Positions 43,995 to 55,194 of a stretch of DNA of 64,000 nucleotides are shown piece after piece (position 1 is the first letter of the stretch; every line of letters begins with the position of its first letter). The notes below the pieces were generated by a model, which made no database searches, had not been told where the DNA came from, and saw nothing but the letters and a program-made list of their open reading frames with translations. The DNA comes from Porpolomopsis calyptriformis (lineage: Eukaryota; Basidiomycota; Agaricomycetes; Agaricales; Hygrophoraceae): positions 1,095,780 through 1,159,779 of the forward strand of contig OX621173.1 of NCBI GenBank assembly GCA_951640195.1, read 5' to 3'. The position numbers and the translations under genes were made by a program.

Positions 43995-46900
43995 TTAAAC
44001 ATCATAGTCCGTCGATTGTGCCTGAGGGTCATCTGGAGCAAGTAGCAGTGTCACGATGAAATCGTGCCCTCCGTCAGCTACATATGAAAGAGGAGTTGGA
44101 CTATCCGAGTCAATGGAGTGTGGTTGAATGCCATCTCGAGGAAGCAGCAGGTTCACAATGGCATCATGCCCATTTCCAGCTGCATACAAAAGAGGCGTTT
44201 GACCATACGAGTCCTTCGAGTCTGTTGGAACGTCGTCCCGAGTAAGTAACAGCTTTATGATGGCATCATGCCCATTCTCAGCTGCATACGAAAAGGGAGT
44301 TCGATCATCCCAGTCCTTTGAGTCGGCTTGAACGTCATCCCGAGCAAGCAGCAGGTGCACGATAGCATCATGCCCATCTGCGGCCGCATACAAAAGAGGC
44401 GTTCGACCATACGAATCCTTCGAGTCCGCTTGAACATTGTCCTGAGCAAGCAATAGCTTGACGATGACATCACGCCCTTTCTGAGCTGCATATGACAGGG
44501 GGGTTCGACCATTGGAAGGCTTCGAGTCCGTTTGAATGTCTTCCCGAGCAAGCAGCATGCTTACGATGGCATGACTCCCATTCTGAGCTGCATACGAAAG
44601 GGCCGTTCGACCACTTGAGTCCTTTGAGTCTGCCTGGACGTCATCTCGAGCAAGCAGCAGCTTTGCAATGGCATCAAGCCCATTCTGAGCTGCATATAAA
44701 AGGGGCGTTCGAAAATATGAATCCTTGGAGTCCGCTTGAACATCATCCCGAGCAAGCAGCAGGTTCACGATCGAATCATGCCGATTACAAGTTGCGTACC
44801 AAAGGGGCGTTCGACCATTGTCGTCCGTCGACTGTGCTTGAATGTCTTCCCGAGCAAGCAGCATGTTTACGATGACATGACTCCCATTCTGAGCTGCATA
44901 CGAAAGGGCCGTTCGACCACTTGAGTCCTTTGAGTCTGCCTGGACGTCATCTCGAGCAAGCAGCAGGTTCACGATCGAATCATGCCGATTACAAGTTGCG
45001 TACCAAAGGGGCGTTCGACCATTGTCGACCGTCGACTGTGCTTGAATGGCATCCCGAGCAAGCAACAGCTTCACGATGGCGTGATGCCCATTCCCAGCTG
45101 CATACGACAGGGGAGTTCGATCATCCCGGTCCTTTGAGTCTGCTTGAATGCCATCCCGAGTAAGTAACAGTTTCACGACGGCATCATGCCCTCCTTCAAC
45201 TGCATATGAAAGTGGGGTTCGACCATCGCTGTCACGCTGGTCTGGATCTGCCCCACTGTCAAGCTGGCCGCGAACAATTTCATCCAAGCCCCAGTAAGCA
45301 GGAATGTGGAATCTTGAAAAATTTCTGGTAAAATTCTGACTGTTACTACCTCCACAAGGGTAGACAGTCACCAACATAACTTGACTAGCACATGCAACTT
45401 TGGATCCATCCCCAAGGAAATTCATTGCTGAGTTTATGATACTCTTTTGTGCTCGACGCGCGTGATAGCCCCAGTTCCCTGCTGCATAATCGAGAAGAGG
45501 GTTATCTTTCAACAGGGTTTCGAACTCGGCATCATCATTGCAGTAGCCACGTGCAAATATGTTGAATGAAAGATACGTGAGACATGTTGCCGCAATGGAA
45601 GCCTCAGCGTTCGGAAATCGAGATTCCCGTTGATTTTCAAAATATTGTTGGGTTGTATAATCTGTATATGATTTGTATTGAATATATTATCTGACGAATG
45701 GTTGTTTTACTCACGAGCGAGCCGAACGACGTTCTCTTGCTCGTCAATTACAACCAGTCCCGCACACACAGAAAAAAGCTTCGCTTTGAAGACGAATGCT
45801 CGCCTGTTGATCTCCGTCATGTTGGGTGAAACAGCAAGAGCATGTCGAAGTTCTTCAACAGACAATGGTCGAGTCGCATATACTATCCACGACAGAACCC
45901 GCATTGCTAAGTCTTTTGTGTTCGTTTGATGTTCTATTCGTTCCATAGCTTCGTCGTAAATTTGATCCATCTCGTCCGGAAGATGATTCAGGACATGAAG
46001 CACAGTTTCCTCGTTATCTTGTTCTAGGAGTGCGTTTATATGCAACCGCGCTAGTAGAAACCTTTCCAGAGGATCAAACACAGAACATCATCAAACGTGT
46101 TAGGAGATACTCACATCCCCTTGGCACTATCAACAATCCGATTTGTGGCGATGGCTTGTAGATCAACCAGATCCGGAAAATCAGCAAGCTGGTTATGAAC
46201 ATATTTCATTATATCTTCATCAGTTGCGCGAATATCGACCCGCTGTGCATCGCGAAAGTACTGTTCGATCGAAGGAAGGTAGCGTGACGTTGCCATCAGG
46301 TTCATGGATCCGGAGAAAGAGCAAAGAGCCTTTAACAATTTCACCCGAGTTCCATTGCTCTCAGAACATTCATCCAGGGCATCAACAACAATGAATACTT
46401 TGGCGTATGCGCTTATTTCCAGTTCCAACACTTTGACGAGCTCATTAAGAGTGGGGAAAGTGTTTCGGACTTTGTGACGATGATAGAACGTTTTCATGTT
46501 GTCAGATATCGCAGGACAGTCTTCGACGAACTGCTTGAGTAGACTTGCAATCAAGTTGGCGACTGTCTGCATCATCTGTTCTTTGTAGTTGCAGTATATG
46601 CATGCTATCCCAACATTGCTGTCTTTGAAGAACGTTTCGAGATGGTCTACAACGACCGATCTAGAGGGGAGCCGGAATCAGCCTTGAATCGACGAACGAC
46701 GAAGATAATGTTGTTACGCAAGGATTGTTTTTCCCACACCAGCTGGACAAAAACGATCAGTCAAGTGAGAGTCACAGAGGTTGACAATCTTACGATTTCC
46801 GGGACACCACAATGTCTGCGACGTTCCATCACGCCAATCCAGGAATGCTGGGGATTCGAGCAGCCAGTTGCCTGTCCCCTTTTCATGGATTTGTAGAAAT

Positions 46901-47119
46901 TGGTTCTGTGAGGCCCTGAAATTTAGAGGAGATAACCAGTGTGCGATATTGCAACGCTCTGAGTCTTATCGTCAATTCATATGTTTGGTATATGAAGCTT
47001 GATGACCCACCATCATCGTAACTGAAGTTGGAATTGAACTGATTCCCGATGTTGACTATTTGGCTATTGTGAAAGCTAAGATTTTGTGCATTAATCATCG
47101 AACGAGTGCTGCTGGCCAT
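43995..47119 (-). CDS. NACHT-ankyrin receptor, copy D
   Basis: Exon 1 is 47119-47011, exon 4 46660-46115, the last exon 45661-43995; about 952 aa. First exon of the third type (MINAQNLSFHNSQIVNIGNQ), shared with copy E. Exon 2 has GTGNWLLESPAFLDWRDG. Walker B VFIVVDALDEC and NLMATSR are present. Twelve ankyrin repeats follow. Its array is the least regular in wording (TPLWYATCNRHDSIV and TALSYAAQNGSH repeats). Two-repeat and three-repeat blocks are nearly duplicated (204 bp apart near 44785/44985). The gene ends DDPQAQSTDYDV within a repeat start, as copies A and E also do. Confidence 0.85.
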
Positions 47120-47146
47120 GGTTTCAGTGGGAGATGATGTCTGACA

Positions 47147-47152
47147 CACGTG
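47147..47152. promoter_or_regulatory. CACGTG box upstream of copy D
   Basis: 28 bp before the start codon, in the gene-strand context TTGATCACGTGTG, nearly the same as at copy C (TTGATCACGTGTC). Confidence 0.45.
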
Positions 47153-47184
47153 ATCAACTGATCAATTCAACGGTTTGGGAATGC

Positions 47185-47410
47185 GGTTAGCTGCTACAAC
47201 TCTGAGGTAGTTCAAAAGGGGCAATGATTCGGGGCGAGTGCAAAGGGTAGTCAACCACCACCAGAAGAGGATTTCCTCGACGATAACCTCCAGTTTCAAG
47301 AAAGCGTCTTTCTCCGGTGATCTGACAAACGACTTCAGTCATGATGCCCATCCATCGCGTGTATCGATCCAAAGATCGGGATATGTTAGTCTTCGATCCC
47401 GCCAATCCTA
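47185..47410 (-). pseudogene. PFK26 fragment, P-loop side
   Basis: Minus strand reads AGSKTNISRSLDRYTRWMG and IMTEVVC, then GYRRG, matching ARGKTHISRSLERYLRWMG, IKTEVV and DYRR of the intact gene at 21.6-23.7 kb. An insert or scramble separates TEVVC from GYRR. Not a functional gene. Confidence 0.7.
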
Positions 47411-47422
47411 TTGTCGGTTCGC

Positions 47423-47600
47423 GAACTCACTTGTCTAAAGTTGCTTTCGGTTGTGCGATAGTCTGTGACCTCTTCGTTCTACTATTTGGACGGTAGCACC
47501 CTTGTACGCTACTGGCTTCGGGTTGCTTTTCCATGGTCGGAAATTTCTCGTGATCCCGCGGTGGCTGCAGGCCAGAGGGCAATATTCGCGATAGCCTTAA
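47423..47600 (+). pseudogene. PFK26 fragment, 5' end, inverted
   Basis: Plus strand matches the region just before and at the start of PFK26: ACTCACTTGTCTAAAGTTGC, then GTAGCACCCTTGTACGC and TTGCTTTTCCATGGTCGG. It points away from the P-loop piece on its left, so the two halves of one exon lie back to back. Confidence 0.65.
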
Positions 47601-47687
47601 GAAGACGCCAGTGGATTATCGCACGAGTACGAGAATGTCGTTCGAATTCCAGTAAACAGACAATGATACAGATTCGTCTCGGCCGAG

Positions 47688-48234
47688 CTAAAAATCCAGA
47701 TAATCTCGGCCACCTGGCCACGCCTGACCTCCGGTTCCTGTCGTTCCATATGGATCCTCCATTACGGCACCTTCTGCGTCTTTGAAGGAGAACTCTCGTT
47801 TAAATTTGGCCTCGAGCGTGGACATGTTGCCAATAAGCTTCGCGCATGCCTGCTCGAGGGCAAGCTCCGGGGTCAGTGAACCGTCCGTCTGGATTTTCAA
47901 AAGACAGTAGGGGTGAAGGGGGTGAGGCATCTTGTACCCGGCGAAGAGGACTTGCGGCATTGAGAGGAGTTGACTATGGGATGGTGAGGCTGGAACATGT
48001 GGAGATGCTGGTGGATACGCACGCTCGAACCATGTTCGCCAATGTGTGGTCCTGTTTCATGACTTTTATAGTCGCGGCGTTGGGGATCTTGGTGTCTTCT
48101 GAGATTTCGACACTTGAAAGAAAGAGTGAGGTAGAAATGTCAGCTTGGAACGCTCAGCACCCGAGTTCACGATTGGCGTACGCCTTTTCACCATCTTCCA
48201 GCACGAAGAGCTCATGTCGTTCAGGGGCGTTCAT
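47688..48234 (-). CDS. RPB11: RNA polymerase II subunit RPB11
   Basis: Exons 48234-48182, 48112-48023 and 47973-47688 give 142 aa. Alpha-like subunit that pairs with RPB3 and starts polymerase II assembly. Seen: MNAPERHELFVLEDGEKA, then KVMKQDHTLANMVRAQLLSM and PQVLFAGYKMPHPLHPYCLL, the hallmark of the family, followed by the helix ALEQACAKLIGNMSTLEAKF. The C-terminus carries about 25 residues beyond the usual end (TGTGGQAWPGGRDYLDF). Start chosen by the conserved N-terminus and in-phase splicing. Confidence 0.93.
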
Positions 48235-48502
48235 TCGCCAGATGAAGTTACGGAGACAGGTTGATTATTTACTTTTATTTATTTCATAAATTTATAAGGT
48301 AATCCCTCGTCGTTGAGTGGCCATTGTTACCCACTACCCAAGGTTGGTGATCCTTTTTCTATGGGCGTTGATGTATCCCAGTCGAAATATGCGGCTATGG
48401 GTCCGGCTTTGCGTACCTTTCGGGGGAAATTGCAGAGTCTATGCCGGTGGATGGTTTGGGTGAATACTGGATGTGTTATTGATGAAAACGTTTCTTTAGA
48501 AA
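48235..48502. promoter_or_regulatory. divergent promoter, RPB11 (-) and uL15 (+)
   Basis: 268 bp between the two start codons of growth-related genes. No single element stands out. Confidence 0.5.
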
Positions 48503-49105
48503 ATGCCGACTCGTTTCTCCAAGACTCGCAAACACAGAGGCCATGTATCGGCTGGTCATGGCCGAGTGGGAAAACATCGAAAACATCCTGGCGGCCGTGG
48601 TCTGGCTGGCGGTCAGCATCACCACAGGTGGGCAGACTTTTACCCGAACACAAGCTGCTGACTGAGGTTGTGTTGATAGAACCAACTTTGACAAGTACCA
48701 TCCCGGTTACTTTGGTAAAGTTGGTATGCGCCACTTTCATCTGACACGAAACAAATACTGGCGTCCTACGATCAACGTGGACAAACTATGGAGTCTTGTT
48801 CCTGACGAAGAGAAGAAGGGCTTGACAGAGGACTCTGAGATTGTTCCGGTTATCGACACTCTGCGGCACGGCTATGGGAAGGTATTAGGCAACGGACGGT
48901 GAGTTCGTGTGTCCGGATTGACAGGATCGACGCGCTAATACATAGTAAGACTACCAAATCTACCGTTTATCGTAAAAGCACGGTTTGTGTCAGCAAAAGC
49001 AGAGTGCGTCCGTGACTTGATGACCAAACTACCCTCGCTGACTGAGCTCCGTAATCCAGAGCAAAGATTAAGGAGGCTGGCGGTGTCGTTTCGCTGGTAG
49101 CATGA
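48503..49105 (+). CDS. RPL28: 60S ribosomal protein uL15 (L28/L27a)
   Basis: Four in-phase exons (48503-48627, 48680-48898, 48950-49003, 49060-49105) encode 147 aa, the normal length. The N-terminal Gly/His/Arg-rich rRNA-binding part reads [20 protein letters not shown] and [15 protein letters not shown]. Then follow [16 protein letters not shown] and [18 protein letters not shown]. The last exon ends [14 protein letters not shown]. Cytosolic large ribosomal subunit. Confidence 0.95.
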
Positions 49106-49416
49106 GCTATATTTGTTTCCCTTACAATTTGATTGATAACATAACCAAACATAACGTAAGCTGGCTTATATCCGTCCTCATCATTTACGCTCGAGGCTTA
49201 AGGTACGTCTCAGACGTCGATGAGCACCCTATCTTCTTGGTGTAAGCTTTCTCGCTACGCTCCACCTCGTCTGAGCTCGAATGCTTACCATCCCCCGTTT
49301 ATGCTACCTCGGTTTTAGATCATAGCCAGTATTCTACATGGAATCGCACTCGTCGACTCCAAGCTCCACCCTTCTTAGCCAGAACCGACACTAACACTTC
49401 TCGCACCGCAACTGCA
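49106..49416. other. intergenic between uL15 and the RING ligase
   Basis: 311 bp holding the uL15 3' UTR and the promoter of the next gene. Nothing distinctive. Confidence 0.4.
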
Positions 49417-51306
49417 ATGGCTGCTCGTGGACAAGCGGACTCTGCCCTCGTTATCGACATCGGCGACAGAGATAAAGAAAAGAAGAAGCACGAGGCCCTA
49501 TTTGGCCCCAACATCGGCGTCGTTAGCAGCGGGCCTGCCTGGACAGACAACAAGGAGAAGAAGGTAGTCGCTGACGAGCTCACCCCAGACGTTGTCAAGA
49601 CTTGGATTGCCAGGAGTAAAGAGGTGCCCAAATATCAATCAATCACCCTTCTTGCCATCTTTTCTGATCTTTGCTATCTCCTAGTCTACCCAACCCACCA
49701 CCACATTGCAGGCTCTTGTCAACCTTAAACGTCCTACCCTCCGCCTCTCCCCTTTAGCGCCAACTGACGATTCTACCCATGTTGACTCCCACGATCACCA
49801 TGGTCTCGAATTCGAATACGATTGCGACGCTCCCAAGTGTGGAATATATGTCCACGTCCTACTCTCCCCAGACCATCCTCACGCAGAACCTACTGCCTCT
49901 CGTTCACGCATTCTTGTCTTTGAAGCTGTAGTCGAAGGGGGCTTCGGTAAGATCCTCAAACTCGAGGAGGGCGCAACCTTGGAATTAGGACGCTTTGCAA
50001 ACCCTCGAAATATCCCAACCGCCCCTGTCCCTGCCCCTTCACCTCCGACTCTCCCTGCCCCTACCGATGTCCCGCCTCAATCTGATCCCGACGTGACCAC
50101 CAACGGCTCTTCTGCTACTTCTCCACTACCTGATCGCCGCCGTCGTTTCACCAACTTCCACTTCCGTAAACGCACTCAAAATCGCTCAGTCTCAGGTCCC
50201 GCCCTCGCTGTCGTTGATGCAGAAGCTCCCTCCTCCGCAAAGGGTAAAGAACCTGCCAAGGACACCGAGGAAGGTGTGAAGGTGACTATCCGGCTTGCGG
50301 CTCTCGATAATCAGGGCGCGGAATTGACCTCGCCGAATGAGCAAGTTACATACTTGCACGTGGTCAGGTTCGGGGCTGCGCCTGCCGATAGCGAAGAAGA
50401 CAACCGGCCCTGGGTGGTCAAAGTTGTGAAGCGAGAGGCTACCGTGAGTCTTTTCTTTCACAACATAAAAGCTATCCCTTATCGTGGTGGGGTAGATTGG
50501 CCCCCACACATTCCATCTCCATGAGATTTACGGATTGTCTTCCTCCCCTTCCCACCCCGTAGCACCCACCACCCCGGCTCCAACCACCGCCGACGAGGCT
50601 GATTCACACTCATATCCGCCCACGATGAAGACAGCTACGACCGCTACCCACCACATAACCGAAGACGAACCTTCGTCAGAGTGTCTTCTCTGCCTTTCTT
50701 CCCCTCGCGAAGTCGTCCTCCTGCCGTGCCGCCACCTTGTCGCATGCAAGGAGTGTGCACTGAACATGGTCGAGTTTGGTGCTGGCGGAACTATCGTGCA
50801 ACCAGAAAGTGAAGTCCCTGCGGCCACTGGGGATGCTGAGCCTGCCCGTAGTACTTCCCACACCGAAGCGGGTGCCTCTCCTTCCCCCCCCGATGGTGCC
50901 GCTGCTGGAGGAACCGAGCCCTCCCCTGCTGAAACTGTAACTACGTCTGTGGTAACGACAACGAGGAGAAAGAGGAAAGCCAAAGGCTGGTTTTGCCCCG
51001 TTTGCAGACAACGTGCGTAGATCCATCTCCCTCAACTTTCCAGACTACCATTTGACGAGCTCACTTTCCGTAGCATACACCTCTCTTCTCAGAATAACTA
51101 CCTCTCAACCAGTTAAGGACCCGGCCAACTCCTCCACGTCGCCGCAGGAAGATTCTCACCCGCTTCAGGTCACCGTCTCGACCCCGACCACTCCCGTGGC
51201 TCCTTCCCCTTCGAGTGCCTTGCGAGCTTTTCGCCCTGGGTTTTTCAGGAACATGTCGAGATCAACACCCGTTGCCGATCTGGAGAGGGGACCGGGAAGT
51301 GCGTAG
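49417..51306 (+). CDS. mahogunin-type RING E3 ubiquitin ligase
   Basis: Four exons (49417-49623, 49712-50443, 50496-51012, 51074-51306) encode 562 aa. It resembles the MGRN1/RNF157/LOG2 group: a beta-rich domain before the RING (VNLKRPTLRLSPL, FEYDCDAPKCGIYVHVLL, IGPHTFHLHEIYGL) and a C3HC4 RING with CLLCLSSPREVVLLPCRHLV, ACKECALN and, after a long Pro/Ser/Thr-rich insert inside the RING, WFCPVCRQPYTSLLRI. The insert of about 85 residues between the third and fourth cysteine pairs is unusually long. The final splice joins CRQ to PYTSL across 51012/51074. Substrates are not known. Confidence 0.83.
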
Positions 51307-51793
51307 CTGCCGCGTGATTGATGTCCGTCAAAGATGTACACTTTCTTTCCTTGTCTTTATGCTCTTTCTTATGCTCACCGCACCCTCCGTTCTTCCTTGT
51401 AATGTCGTACGAACGTGCCGTGGTGTCCTTCCTTCTGATATCTCTGTACCTTTTAGGTTATCTAAGTACACGGCGGATTTTTGTGTTCCATTCCATTCTT
51501 TCCAGAGATGATTTAGGTGCCATTTAACCTTTTGTTATTTATTGCGAACGAACGATTGGTGCACATTTATCGCGCCTCCTTCAGGACTTCCATCCCTCCT
51601 TTGAGGCAGCCGTTCATCAATTGCAATGCGCAAGATGGATCAAAGGCATAGAAATCGTCTCTCTTGACATTCTCTGGCCACTCAGTCCCCACAAGCTCAT
51701 CCTTTTCATTCTTCCTCAAGTTTGACGAGCTGTTCCTTGCATTTTGGAGACCACGTGTCCGTCATCCATCTGCATATCGCCACCACCAAGAGA
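51307..51793. other. upstream region of copy E
   Basis: 3' UTR of the RING ligase and promoter of copy E. A CACGTG box lies at 51752-51757, 37 bp before the copy E ATG. Confidence 0.45.
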
Positions 51794-54700
51794 ATGTTCA
51801 GCAACACTTGTTCGATGATCAATGCACACAATCTTGGCATTCAGAACAGCCAAATAGTCAACATCGGAAATCAGTTTAATTCCAGTTCCAGTTATGATGA
51901 TGGTAAGTGATCAAACTTCAAGTCACAATCCCATGAATTAAATGGTAAGACTCAGAGCGTTGCAATATCGCACAGTGGTTATCTCCTCTTAATTTCAAGG
52001 CCTCACAGAGCCAATTTCTACAAATTCATGAAAAGGGGACAGGCAACTGGCTGCTCGAATCCCCAGCATTCCTAGATTGGCGTGATGGAACGTCGCAGAC
52101 ATTGTGGTGTCCTGGAAATCGTAAGATTTATCTACCTCTGTGACTCCGACTTAGTTTATCGTTTTTCGTTCAGCTGGCGTAGGAAAAACGATCCTTGCGT
52201 AATAGCATTGCCTACGTTGCTCATCGATTCATTGCTGATTCCAGCTACCCTCCAGATCGGTCGTTGTAGACCATCTCGAAACATTCTTCAAAGACAGCAA
52301 TATTGGGATAGCATGCATATACTGCAACTACAAAGAACAGATGATGCAGACAGTTACCAACCTGATTGCAAGTCTATTCAAGCAGTTCGTCGAAGACTGT
52401 CCTGCGATATCTGACAATATGAAAACGTTCTATCGTCATCACAAAATCCGAAATACTCCGCCCACGCTCCGTGAGCTTATCAAAGCATTGCAGCCAGAAA
52501 TCAAGACATACGTCAAGGTCTTCGTTGTGGTGGATGCGCTGGATGAATGTTCTGACATCAATGGAACTCGGATAAATTTGTTAAAGGCTCTTCGGTCTTT
52601 CTGCGGATCCATTAACCTGATGGTGACGTCGCGCTACCTTCCTTCGATCGAACGGTACTTTTGCGATGCACAGCGGGTCGATATTCGTGCGACTGATGAA
52701 GATATAGCGAAATATGTTCAAAACCAGCTTGCTGATTTCCCGGATTTGGATATTCTGCGAGCCATCACCACAAGACGAATTGTTGACAGTGCCAAGGGCA
52801 TGTGAGCATCTCTGATATGTATAATAATCTTTCGGATTTGACCTTCGGGCAAGGTTTTTATTAGCACGCTTGCATATAAATGCACTACCAAAACAGAATA
52901 GCGAAAAGGCGGTGCTTCATGTCCTGGATAATCTTCCGGACGAAATAGATCAAATCTACGATGAAGCTATGGAACGAATCCAACGGCAAAGGGATACAAA
53001 AGACTTAGCGATGCAAGTTCTGTCATGGATCGTATATGCGACCCGACCATTGTCAGTTGAAGAGCTTCGACATGCTCTTGCTGTTTCACCCAACATGACG
53101 AAGATGGACGATCGAGCTCTTGTCTTCAAAACGAAGCTGACTTCTGTCTGTGCAGGACTGGTTGTGATTGACAAGGAAGAGGAAGTTGTTCGCCTCGCTC
53201 GTGAGTGGAACAACCATTCCTAATAATATGCTCAGTAAACGTTCTATTCAGACTATACAACTCAACAATATTTTGAAAAACAACGGGAATTTCGATTTCC
53301 AAACGCTGAGGCTTCAATTGCGGCAACATGTCTTACCTATCTTTCATTCGACGTATTTGCGCGTGGCTACTGCAATGACGATGCCGAGTTTAAATTGCTC
53401 TTGAAAGACAACCCCCTTCTTGATTATGCAGCCCAGAACTGGGGTCATCATGCGCGTGGACACCAAAAGGATATCACAAACTTGGCGATGGATTTCCTTC
53501 GGGATGGATCTAAAGTTGCCTGTGCTAGTCAAATTATGTTGATGTCTGGCCATCCTTGGTCTGGTTACATTCGATATGTTCCAAGTAATTTTTCGGGAGT
53601 GCATATTCCTGCCTACTGCGGCTTGGATGAGATTGTGCGTGGCCAGCTTGACAGTAAGGCGGATCCAGACACGGCTGACAGCCATGGTCGAACCTCACTT
53701 TCATACGCCGCCGAAAGAGGGCACCCTGCTGTTGTGAAACTGCTGCTTGCTCGGAATAACGTTCAAGCAGACTCGAAGGACGTGGATGGTGCAACACCCC
53801 TTTCGCATGCAGCTAGGAATCGTCATGATGACATCGTAAAGCTGTTGCTTGCCCGGGATGACGTTCAAGCAGACTCGAAGGACTCGTATGGTGAAACACC
53901 CCTTTCATATGCAGCTAAGAACGGGCATGATGACATTGTAAAGTTGCTGCCTGCTCGGGATGACGTTCAAGCAGACTCGAAGGACTTCCATCATCGAACG
54001 CCCCTTTCGTATGCAGCTAAGAATGGGCACGATGCCATCGTAAAACTGCTGCTTACTCGGGATGACGTTCAAGCGAACTCGAAGGACTCGTATGGTCAAA
54101 CACCCCTTTCGTATGCAGCTAGGAATCAGCATGATGACATCGTAAAGCTGCTGCTTGCTCGGGATGACATTCAAACAGACTGGGAGGACTGGCATGGTCA
54201 AACGCTCCTTTCGTATGCAGCACAGAAAGGATCTGATGCCATTGTAAAGCTGTTGCTTGCCCGGGATGACGTTCAAGCGGACTCGAAGGACTCATATGGT
54301 CGAACGCCCCTTTCATATGCATCTGACAAGGGACATAGTGCCATCGTAAAGCTGCTGCTTGCTCGGGATGACGTTCAAGCAGGCTCGAAGGACTCGTATG
54401 GCCGAACACCCCTGTCGTATGCAGCTAAGAAGCAACATGATGCCATTGTAAAGCTGCTGCTTGCCCGGGATGACGTTCAAGCGGACTCGAAGGACTCATA
54501 CAGTCAAACACCTCTTTCGTATTCAGCTAAGAAGCAGCATGGTGACATCGTAAAGCTGCTGCTTGCTCGGGATGACATTCAAGTAGACTGGGAGGACTGG
54601 CGCGGTCAAACGCTCCTTTCGTATGCAGCACAGGAAGGGCATGATGCCGTTGTAAAGCTGCTGCTTGCCCAGGATGATGTTCAAGCGGACTCGAAGGACT

Positions 54701-55194
54701 CATATGGTCGTACGCCCCTTTCGTATGCATCTGAGAATGGGCATGATGCCATCGTAAAGCTGCTCCTTGCTCGAGATGACGTTCAAGCAGACTCGACGGA
54801 CTTGGATGGTGTAACGCCCCTTTCATATGCAGCTGAGAAGCGGCATGATGCCATCGTAAAGCTGTTGCTCACTCGCAATGACATTCAAGCAGACCGGAAG
54901 GACTCGCATGGTCAAACTCTCCTTTCATATGCGGCACAAAAAGGGTATGATGCCATCGTACAGTTGCTCCTTGCTCGAGATGACGTTCAAGGGGACTTGG
55001 AGGACTTATATGGTCGAACGCCCCTTTCGTATGCATCTGAGAATGGGCACGATGCCATCGTAAAGCTGCTGCTTACTCGGGATGATGTTCACCCACACTC
55101 GATGGACCTCTATCATCGAACGCCCCTTTTCTATGCAGCTTGCAATAGCCACGATGCCATCGTGAGGCTATTTCATGCTCGGGGTGACCTTTAA
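51794..55194 (+). CDS. NACHT-ankyrin receptor, copy E
   Basis: All six exons resolved: 51794-51902, 51956-52120, 52174-52198 (25 nt), 52256-52801, 52854-53200, 53252-55194; 1044 aa, no break. First exon as in copy D (NSQIVNIGNQFNSSSS). Walker A is GVGKTILA rather than GAGKTILA. Walker B VFVVVDALDEC. Winged-helix region LPDEIDQIYDEAMERIQRQ and RPLSVEELRHALAVSPNMT, then the junction VVRLAR-HYTTQQYFEKQ. Fifteen ankyrin repeats follow; the unusual GQTLLSYAAQ repeat occurs three times, the first two about 408 bp (four units) apart. Ends RLFHARGDL. Confidence 0.87.
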
